64,000 bases of DNA, from the NCBI RefSeq assembly GCF_900115145.1, contig NZ_FOVL01000003.1, forward strand, positions 157,283 through 221,282, read 5' to 3'. Below, in pieces: positions 58,330-64,000 of the stretch; within the stretch, counting starts at the first letter, position 1; each line of letters opens with the position of its first letter. Under the pieces are notes generated by a model. That model searched no databases. It was not told the DNA's origin and worked only from the letters and a program-made list of their open reading frames with translations. Source of the stretch: Salegentibacter flavus (GTDB lineage: Bacteria; Bacteroidota; Bacteroidia; Flavobacteriales; Flavobacteriaceae). A program made the translations under genes and the position numbers.

Positions 58330-59222
58330 TTTCGTTTCTCTTCATTGTACAGAGATTTTATAATGCCATCGGCCAAACCTATTTTCGGCACATATATTTG
58401 GTTTGCGCGAGCCCACTTCATAGCGTTTAAATATATTCTGGCTGCAGGAATAATCACATCGGCCCTATCATTTTTAAGGTCTAGTTCGGTAATGCGTTCC
58501 TCGTAAGTATAAGAATTAAGCAACTCATTATATTTTTTCAAATAAGAAAGACTTAATGGCTTACCTTCTTTCTTTCCGCTGGTCTTAAAAATATTGTTGA
58601 TGTTTCCCCCGGAACCAATAAGGTCTATGTCATCATAATTAGCAGTGATTTCCTTTACCCAATTTTCCATTTCATTCCAGGTTTGATGTTCCACCAGGTC
58701 TTTGAGTAAACGGACCGTCCCTACTTTAAAGGACTTTGCAGCGATGCTTTTCCCGTTACTATATAAAGTATACTCTGTACTCCCCCCACCCACGTCTACA
58801 TAGAGGTAATTCTTATTGTTTTGAATAAGGTTATGAAGATCGGTTGCCGCAATAATCGCTGCTTCGTGATTCCCGTCAATGATCTCGATGTCCAGCCCCG
58901 ATCTCTCTTTTATCTTTTCTACAACTTCATTCCCATTCTTGGCCTCCCTCATCGCCGAAGTCGCAAAGGCTTTATACTTCTCTACCCCGTGGGATTTCAT
59001 CAACAGTTTAAATGCCTGCATAGTATCTTCCATCCTATTGATATTGGAATCAGAAATCTTTTGGCTAACAAATACATCGCCCCCAAGACGTATTGGCACC
59101 CTTACCAGTGAAGTTTTCCTGAAACTGGTTTCCTTTCCTTTTTTTTCAGTAATAGTAGAAACCAATAACCTCACAGCATTGGAACCAATATCTATAGCGG
59201 CATAATTTTTCTGGGTTATCAT
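58326..59222 (-). CDS. ppx: Exopolyphosphatase / Ppx-GppA family
   Basis: Degrades polyphosphate or pppGpp; 298 residues, the short single-domain form lacking the C-terminal HD region of E. coli Ppx. Actin-like ATPase-fold motifs: AAIDIGSNAVRLLV at the start, YLYVDVGGGSTEYTLY near residue 140 and the late DLIGSGGNINNIF. It begins inside the last four bases of ppk1 (ATGA overlap), so the pair is translationally coupled. Together the two genes make and degrade polyphosphate. Confidence 0.93.
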   Translation of the reverse strand: MITQKNYAAIDIGSNAVRLLVSTITEKKGKETSFRKTSLVRVPIRLGGDVFVSQKISDSNINRMEDTMQAFKLLMKSHGVEKYKAFATSAMREAKNGNEVVEKIKERSGLDIEIIDGNHEAAIIAATDLHNLIQNNKNYLYVDVGGGSTEYTLYSNGKSIAAKSFKVGTVRLLKDLVEHQTWNEMENWVKEITANYDDIDLIGSGGNINNIFKTSGKKEGKPLSLSYLKKYNELLNSYTYEERITELDLKNDRADVIIPAARIYLNAMKWARANQIYVPKIGLADGIIKSLYNEEKRN

Positions 59223-61321
59223 GACTCTGGGTTTTGTGTTTTTTTAAAATAATAATCATATAAAGCAAATTGAGATCTCAGGCGCGGTTTCTCATTTTTG
59301 CGATAGGCGTTATCCTGATTTTCGGAATGTACCCGGGCCTTAACATTATCCTGCCAGCTAATATCGAAGGTTTCCATAATCTCCTTCCTGATATCTTGAT
59401 CATAGACCGGACAGGAAATCTCAACCCGGTTGTCCAGGTTTCGGGTCATAAGATCGGCTGAAGAAAGGTACACCCTGGGGTCTCCATCATTTTCAAAAAT
59501 AAAAATACGCGGATGCTCCAGAAATTTATCTACAATGCTAATCGCTTCAATATTCTCACTCAAACCTTTAATTCCTGGGATAAGGCAGCAAATCCCCCTT
59601 ACTATCAGTTTAATCTTTACCCCTGCCTGGCTCGCATCGTATAGCTTGTTAATCATAGGGTAATCTGAGAGGCTGTTTAGCTTCAGTTTTATCTCTGCAT
59701 TTTTACCGTTCCGGGCATTTTCGATTTCGGTATCAATCAATTTAACCAAAGCAGTTCGGGTGTAATGTGGTGATATAATCAGGTGCCTGTATTTACTTAC
59801 CTTATAGTTGATCTCAAAAAATTCGAAAACCTTATTGACTTCCTTCAGGATTTCGGGGTGAGCGGTAAATAATGTATAATCGGTGTACAGCCTGGAAGTA
59901 GATTCATTGAAATTTCCGGTGCTTATAAATCCGTATCTTTTTAATTTTCCTTCTTCTTCCCGCTCTATTACACAGGTTTTACAGTGTACTTTTAAGCCGG
60001 GAACACCAAAGATTAAATTCACACCTTCCTGTTGCATTTGTTCGGCATAGCGAATGTTCGCAACTTCATCAAATCTCGCCCTAAGTTCAATTTGAACGGT
60101 GACCTTCTTCCCATTTTTAACGGCATTAATAAGAGAGCTGGCAATATGCGAGATCTTCGCCAGTCGGTAAATAGTGATCTTAATGGTTTTCACCTTTGGA
60201 TCCAGTGCGGCTTCCCGAAGAAATTTTACCGTATAGGCAAAGCTTTGATAAGGTGTATATAGAAGAAAATCTTTTTTGGCAATTCCGCTAAATAGACTTG
60301 TTTGCAGGAGGAGACCAGGAATAGGTAAAGCTTCTATTATTTCATATAAAAGATCATTTCTTCCAAGGCTGGGGAAATTCATATAATCCCGCCGATTGTG
60401 ATATCGGCCACCGGGAATTATACTGTCTGAAGAATCTATTCCCATTTTATTCAGAAGATAGGTGAGCGTATCTTCAGCAATATTCATATCATACACAAAA
60501 CGCACGGGATCTCCTTTAATACGATCCTTAACGCTATTGGAAATCTTTTCTATAAAACTCTTACTAAGGTCGCTGTCAATATCAAGCTCAGCATCGCGGG
60601 TAATTTTGATCATATGGGCTGAGATGCTCTCGTAATCAAAAATGTTGAATATAGTATTCAAATTGAACCTTATAAGATCATCCAACAAAATGATATACTG
60701 TTTACCATTTTCTTCCGGGAGCACAACGAAGCGTTCTATACTCCTTGGAATTTCGATGAGCACATATTTTTTCTCCTGAACCGGTTGATCAAGCAACTGC
60801 GATATTTTCTGATTCGATTTCTCTTCCTTCATCACCATCTTCACGGCAAGATAGGCAGCGCTATCTTTAAGACTGGGAATTTCGGGAAGGTCATTTAGAA
60901 TAATAGTAACCAGGGCCGGACTTACTTTGGAAAGAAAAAAATCCTTGAGAAACTTCTGCTGAGACTGTGAGACCTGTTTCTCATTAATGATGTAAATATT
61001 ACGAGCTTTTAACTGGTGCTGGATATCGGCAAGGATCTCCAGACTTTCAGCCTGTTGTTTAATAACAATCTGCGTGATTTTTTCCAGAAGTTTACTGGCC
61101 TTAATGCCCCCTAAAACACTTTTTCCGGCTTTGCCTGCAAGATCAATTCTCTTAACAGTAGCATATCTAACCTTAAAGAATTCATCCAGATTATTAGAAA
61201 ATATCCCGAGGAAACGCAAACGCTCAATCAAGGGGACTGTTTCATCTTCAGCTTCCTGGAGGACCCTTGCATTAAATTGAAGCCAGCTAAGTTCCCGGTT
61301 TATATATTTGTATTGTGGCAT
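59219..61321 (-). CDS. ppk1: Polyphosphate kinase 1
   Basis: Makes polyphosphate from ATP; 700 residues, normal for PPK1. Domain cues: N-terminal YINRELSWLQFNARVLQEAE, middle SLFSGIAKKDFLLYTPYQSF, phospholipase-D-like catalytic region with the autophosphorylated histidine in PGLKVHCKTCVIER and a second His region in RHLIISPHYTRTALVKLID. It overlaps ppx by 4 bases downstream and follows sixA by 3 bases, so sixA-ppk1-ppx probably form one minus-strand operon together with pdxH. Confidence 0.96.
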   Translation of the reverse strand: MPQYKYINRELSWLQFNARVLQEAEDETVPLIERLRFLGIFSNNLDEFFKVRYATVKRIDLAGKAGKSVLGGIKASKLLEKITQIVIKQQAESLEILADIQHQLKARNIYIINEKQVSQSQQKFLKDFFLSKVSPALVTIILNDLPEIPSLKDSAAYLAVKMVMKEEKSNQKISQLLDQPVQEKKYVLIEIPRSIERFVVLPEENGKQYIILLDDLIRFNLNTIFNIFDYESISAHMIKITRDAELDIDSDLSKSFIEKISNSVKDRIKGDPVRFVYDMNIAEDTLTYLLNKMGIDSSDSIIPGGRYHNRRDYMNFPSLGRNDLLYEIIEALPIPGLLLQTSLFSGIAKKDFLLYTPYQSFAYTVKFLREAALDPKVKTIKITIYRLAKISHIASSLINAVKNGKKVTVQIELRARFDEVANIRYAEQMQQEGVNLIFGVPGLKVHCKTCVIEREEEGKLKRYGFISTGNFNESTSRLYTDYTLFTAHPEILKEVNKVFEFFEINYKVSKYRHLIISPHYTRTALVKLIDTEIENARNGKNAEIKLKLNSLSDYPMINKLYDASQAGVKIKLIVRGICCLIPGIKGLSENIEAISIVDKFLEHPRIFIFENDGDPRVYLSSADLMTRNLDNRVEISCPVYDQDIRKEIMETFDISWQDNVKARVHSENQDNAYRKNEKPRLRSQFALYDYYFKKTQNPES

Positions 61322-61324
61322 AAA

Positions 61325-61810
61325 TTAGCGTAATTCCTTTGGAATTAAAGTTAATAAGGTTTTACCTTTTTTAATGTCTTTCCAGGAATCAACTTCAAAA
61401 TCTATAACGCATAGGCCGGTAGTAGGTAAATTGTCAAGACCTTTATCGCCAAGTCGGTTTACAAGGCCAGTCATTGCCGGGTTGTGGCCAAAGACAACCA
61501 GTTTTTTTATACTATCATCGCAGGATTTAATAATCTTCAGCAAATCTTCTTGATCAAATGTATACAGAGACTCCTTTATTTTGAAATTTTCATCAGGCAC
61601 TCCGAGTTGTTCCTTAAACATCTTTGCGGTTTCCAAAGCTCTTACTGCCGGGCTACTCCAAAACAGGGCATCCGGGGTATAGAATTCTTTATAGGTTCTA
61701 CTCACAATATCACCATCGCGATAAGCACGTTTTTTTAAAGGTCTTTCATCATCCGGAAGATCGTGTTTCCAGGATGATTTCCCATGCCGAACTAATGTTA
61801 GTCTTTTCAT
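61325..61810 (-). CDS. sixA: SixA-like phosphohistidine phosphatase
   Basis: Histidine-phosphatase superfamily protein of 161 residues with the RHG motif TLVRHGKSSWKHD at the N-terminus, WSSPAVRALETAKMF near residue 55 and the second catalytic His in LVVFGHNPAMTGLVNRLGD near 110. SixA removes phosphate from histidine residues of two-component or PTS proteins. It follows pdxH by 2 bases and precedes ppk1 by 3, an arrangement seen in related Flavobacteria. Target unknown. Confidence 0.9.
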   Translation of the reverse strand: MKRLTLVRHGKSSWKHDLPDDERPLKKRAYRDGDIVSRTYKEFYTPDALFWSSPAVRALETAKMFKEQLGVPDENFKIKESLYTFDQEDLLKIIKSCDDSIKKLVVFGHNPAMTGLVNRLGDKGLDNLPTTGLCVIDFEVDSWKDIKKGKTLLTLIPKELR

Positions 61811-61812
61811 AA

Positions 61813-62460
61813 TTATGGTGCTACGCGTTTAATTTTCCAATCTCCATTAATAGTTTTTTCATATTGAACCCGGTCATGAAGGCGATTTCTTCGTCCTTGC
61901 CAGAATTCAAAATGAAACGGCTCTACCAGATACCCACCCCAATGGCCAGGCCTTGGGATTTCACCACCCCCAAATTTCTCTTCCAGTTTCTTTAGTTCAT
62001 CGATTAGATACTGATGAGAAGGGATTTCCTGGCTCTGCTGAGAAGCCCAGGCTCCTAACTGGCTTCCGCGAGGCCGTACATTAAAATATTCATCAGAATT
62101 TTCAGCCGAGGTTTTAGTGGCTGTACCCCGAATAATCACCTGACGCTCCAGTGCCGGCCAAAAAAAGCTCACACATAATTTTGGATTTGCGGCCAGATCT
62201 TTTCCTTTTTCAGAATTATAATTTGTATAGAAGGTAAAACCTTCCAGACTAAAGGATTTCAGAAGAACTACGCGGGATTTAGGAACCATGTCCTCCCCTA
62301 CTGTGGCCAGGCTCATCGCATTGGGCTCTGCGATTTCAGGATGATCTTCTGCATCTTTAAACCAGGCGGAAAACAAAGCTAAAGGTTCAGATGGTAAATT
62401 GTCATGAGCCAGTTCATCCTTTTCATAAGACTGGCGATAATGTTTAAGGTCCTTTTGCAT
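61813..62460 (-). CDS. pdxH: Pyridoxamine 5'-phosphate oxidase
   Basis: FMN enzyme that makes pyridoxal 5'-phosphate from PNP or PMP; 215 residues from the ATG at 62460, which is preferred over a longer frame from 62496 because MQKDLKHYRQSYEKDELAHD is the family start. Motifs: PNAMSLATVGEDMVPKSRVV, FFWPALERQVIIRGTATKTS and the PRPGHWGGYLVEPFHFEFWQ region near the end, then RLHDRVQY. First gene of the minus-strand run pdxH-sixA-ppk1-ppx; link to polyphosphate genes is positional. Confidence 0.95.
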   Translation of the reverse strand: MQKDLKHYRQSYEKDELAHDNLPSEPLALFSAWFKDAEDHPEIAEPNAMSLATVGEDMVPKSRVVLLKSFSLEGFTFYTNYNSEKGKDLAANPKLCVSFFWPALERQVIIRGTATKTSAENSDEYFNVRPRGSQLGAWASQQSQEIPSHQYLIDELKKLEEKFGGGEIPRPGHWGGYLVEPFHFEFWQGRRNRLHDRVQYEKTINGDWKIKRVAP

Positions 62461-62773
62461 AATAAAAGCTTTGCTGCAATTTACAAGTTTTAGCAAGAAG
62501 CAGGAAGGATAATTTAGCTGATCTTATGATAATCTTATAAAAATCATCCCACATTTTTGACAATAAACATCCAGTGGAATTTTTCTAATCTACAAAATGC
62601 ACATTACCCGGATAAAAAACACAAATTATAAGAGTTCATTGAGTTTTATCTAATAAATACTCCTTATGACTAAAATAATTGATTTTTATTCAACGAAAGG
62701 AAGCTATCACGTAATTTTGTGCAAAATTATAAAAGACATTAACTAACAAAAATATTCTTAAATCCCTACAAAA
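62461..62773. other. Divergent spacer between pdxH and small lipoprotein gene
   Basis: No gene is seen. A perfect -7 box, TAATTTTG (62712-62719), serves the plus-strand gene with a leader of about 45 bases. Two weak copies of AGTTYATTGAGT/GAGTTTTATC-like AT-rich sequence around 62630 have no clear meaning. Confidence 0.45.
62712..62719 (+). promoter_or_regulatory. -7 promoter box TAATTTTG
   Basis: Exact TAnnTTTG match 54 bases before the ATG at 62774. Confidence 0.6.
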
Positions 62774-63259
62774 ATGGCATACCCTACAATTGTCACGTCA
62801 ATTCAAAAAACTTTTCTTACAAACCTTGTACTTCTTGTAATCCTTTTAAGTTTAGGTAGCTGTTCAGTCCCCGCGCTTACAAATGCAGATAATTATGGGC
62901 GATCTCATGAAGTCTATGCTGTAGATTTTAATCCTGATGATCTAAGCCAGTTAAGCATTGCGAAAATGGACGAAGGCAACTGGGTAGAGATAGGTAGCTT
63001 TAAAAACAGTCCGAATGCCCGTTATAACGTAGAGATAAAAGGAGACTATCTAATAGTAACCACTAATAAAAATCCTATGGACGTACCATCCTACAAGACC
63101 TGGTTGGATTATGCAAGGGAGCAATTCGGTTACGATCAAAACGATAAATATGATATTTTTGAAACCGTAGAAGAAGGTTGGATCTACGAGATCGATCTTA
63201 AAAAACATCCTTTGGTAAATACCGAAGACCACAGATTATTGATGTATGAACGGAAATAA
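62774..63259 (+). CDS. Small lipoprotein, unknown
   Basis: A 161-residue exported protein with a long signal (TFLTNLVLLVILLSLGSCS) and lipobox cysteine near residue 30. The mature part of about 130 residues begins SVPALTNADNYGRSHEVYAV and is beta-rich, with no motif I recognise. It stands alone. Its terminator hairpin (63283-63303) is directly followed by sequence that looks like the edge of an IS256-type element, so its 3' processing may have been changed by that insertion. Confidence 0.75.
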   Translation: MAYPTIVTSIQKTFLTNLVLLVILLSLGSCSVPALTNADNYGRSHEVYAVDFNPDDLSQLSIAKMDEGNWVEIGSFKNSPNARYNVEIKGDYLIVTTNKNPMDVPSYKTWLDYAREQFGYDQNDKYDIFETVEEGWIYEIDLKKHPLVNTEDHRLLMYERK

Positions 63260-63282
63260 TTATAATTGAAATACCATTTTAA

Positions 63283-63303
63283 GAGCCATCTACCGGATGG
63301 CTC
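63283..63303 (+). terminator. Hairpin after lipoprotein gene, apparently missing its T-run
   Basis: An 8-bp stem (GAGCCATC with GATGGCTC) and a 5-nt loop. Unlike the other terminators here, it is followed by GGGAGTGTTAGC rather than T, consistent with an element joined right at the stem end. Confidence 0.6.
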
Positions 63304-63329
63304 GGGAGTGTTAGCTCAACTCTGTCTCC

Positions 63330-63361
63330 TTCCTCCTCCGGGGGTACCCCCGGAGGAGGAA
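63330..63361. repeat. 32-bp perfect GC-rich palindrome at the IS transposase 3' end
   Basis: The left half is TTCCTCCTCCGGGGGT and the right half is its exact reverse complement, with no loop. It lies 4-36 bases after the transposase stop. It is far more GC-rich than its surroundings. As RNA it would form a very stable hairpin, so it probably acts as a transposase terminator or a barrier to outside transcription. Confidence 0.85.
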
Positions 63362-63364
63362 AAT

Positions 63365-64000
63365 TTAGCTTTTCATTTTATTGGTTGCTAAATCCAACTC
63401 CAGTCGGCCTTCAAATTTAATGGCTAATTGTTGAACTACCAAGCCCCAATTCTGCAGTGGAGCGTTCCATTTCTTTTCAATTCTTTGGGTAGCCAGATAA
63501 ACCAGCTTCAATAACGCCATATCATTAGTGAAAGCTCCTTTGGTCTTGGTTACTTTTCTTACCTGCCGGTGAAAACCCTCTACGGCATTAGTAGTATATA
63601 TGAGCTTCCTAATGGGCGCCGTATACTCAAAATAGGCACTCAATCGGTCCCAGTTATCATTCCAGGAGCGGATCACTATGGGATATTTCTTGCCCCATTT
63701 TTCTTCCAGATCCAGTAAAGCCGTTTCAGCCTGATCTTTGGTATCTGCCTTGTACACTAGTTTAAGGTCTTTCATAAAATCTTTTTGATCCTTACTGGCA
63801 ACGTACTTCATGCTATTGCGGATTTGGTGAACAATACATAGCTGAATATCGGTCTTGGGATAAACGGAATGAATAGCCTCGCTAAAGCCTGTGAGATTGT
63901 CTGTACAGGCAATCAGGATGTCTTTTAAGCCACGGTTATTTAAATGGGTCAGGACCTGAAGCCAGAAGTTGGCACCTTCACTCTCCGAGATATACATCCC
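63365..64000 (-). CDS. IS256-family (mutator-type) transposase, 5' part beyond the window
   Basis: C-terminal half of a DDE transposase on the minus strand, running off the right edge. Visible features are the second catalytic aspartate region LIACTDNLTGFSEAIHSVYP, the IVHQIRNSMKYV motif that follows it, and the catalytic glutamate in YTTNAVEGFHRQVRKVTK, all typical of the IS256 family. The reading frame stays open past the first methionine (position 63997) to the window end, so the start is outside. The sequence shows no stop or frameshift, so the copy may be active. Confidence 0.93.
   Translation of the reverse strand, partial: GMYISESEGANFWLQVLTHLNNRGLKDILIACTDNLTGFSEAIHSVYPKTDIQLCIVHQIRNSMKYVASKDQKDFMKDLKLVYKADTKDQAETALLDLEEKWGKKYPIVIRSWNDNWDRLSAYFEYTAPIRKLIYTTNAVEGFHRQVRKVTKTKGAFTNDMALLKLVYLATQRIEKKWNAPLQNWGLVVQQLAIKFEGRLELDLATNKMKS

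Larger units (their letters stand above)
63304..64000 (-). mobile_element. IS256-family insertion sequence, right part outside window
   Basis: The transposase gene at 63365-64000 and the unusual GC-rich palindrome before it mark an insertion sequence. The inner edge is inferred to be at about 63304, where the terminator hairpin of the neighbour ends and GGGAGTGTTAGCTCAACTC begins. The other end, the second inverted repeat and the target duplication (8-9 bp in this family) are beyond the window, so the boundary is provisional. Confidence 0.7.

Noticed and set aside
63330..63361. Palindrome as an origin or plasmid site
   Set aside because: It lies directly behind a transposase stop at an IS edge, with no iterons or replication gene. 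A terminator or IS feature is simpler.
1..64000. CRISPR arrays, tRNA genes, rRNA genes
   Set aside because: None were seen by eye. No regularly spaced repeats, no CCA-adjacent cloverleaf patterns and no rRNA-like blocks were found.

Overview
The window looks like chromosome from a marine-type member of the Flavobacteriaceae (Bacteroidota), in the Gramella/Christiangramia, Salegentibacter or Zunongwangia neighbourhood. The reasons are AT-rich spacers, repeated -7 boxes of the TAnnTTTG type with almost no Shine-Dalgarno sequences, several TTG/GTG starts, lipoproteins with short MKK...C signals, and family-typical genes (DUF2911, DUF3822, DUF1080, PRC-barrel, GMC oxidoreductase plus subunit 3, ATP-cone-less NrdA). 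No alignment was run, so the genus is an inference. Almost everything is intact core or metabolic coding sequence. The only mobile element is an IS256-family transposase cut by the right edge.

Layout. 1-1.8 kb: end of an MsbA-like ABC exporter. 2.2-3.7 kb: ECF sigma factor, single-span membrane protein and Spy-like periplasmic protein. 3.8-7.1 kb: beta-propeller lipoprotein, RsmB-type rRNA methyltransferase, lamin-tail lipoprotein. 7.2-10.8 kb: purL. 11.1-19.2 kb: fatty-acid degradation (acyl-CoA synthetase; then MarR regulator, FadN-, FadA- and FadE-like enzymes) with a probable MarR operator and structured spacers. 19.3-26.7 kb: trehalose/osmotic block (GH15 enzyme divergent from a TPS-TPP fusion), YtxH, M28 peptidase, PRC-barrel protein. 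26.7-30.8 kb: Tex, App1-type lipid phosphatase, diacylglycerol kinase-like protein.

30.9-38.7 kb: the most coherent accessory module, a keto-sugar (3-keto-glycoside) set. It has a Tat-exported GMC dehydrogenase pair facing a five-gene run of isomerase-like lipoprotein, NupG-like transporter, Gfo/Idh/MocA oxidoreductase, second isomerase and DUF1080 lipoprotein. 38.8-43.9 kb: hydrolase-OsmC fusion, Cu-Zn SOD, hemerythrin, NDH-2, and a second ECF sigma factor with a membrane partner.

44.1-47.1 kb: a cobalamin riboswitch ahead of a class I ribonucleotide reductase (nrdB-nrdA) with no ATP-cone in either subunit. This implies that B12 shuts down the B12-independent enzyme, presumably because a B12-dependent one exists elsewhere. 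47.2-54.9 kb: DUF2911, SRPBCC-SDR-photolyase operon, kdsB, RecD-like helicase, small conserved proteins and rsmD. 55.4-55.7 kb: RNase P RNA on the minus strand with a 16-bp palindrome in the likely P9 hairpin. 55.9-62.5 kb: dnaX, miaE, and the ppk1-ppx polyphosphate pair followed by SixA and PdxH. 62.8 kb to the end: a small lipoprotein whose terminator hairpin abuts the IS256-type element, which carries a 32-bp perfect GC-rich palindrome just after the transposase stop.

I did not find a convincing wholly new system. The best leads are the keto-sugar cluster, the riboswitch-RNR pair, the structured fad-operon spacers, the RNase P palindrome and the IS edge.
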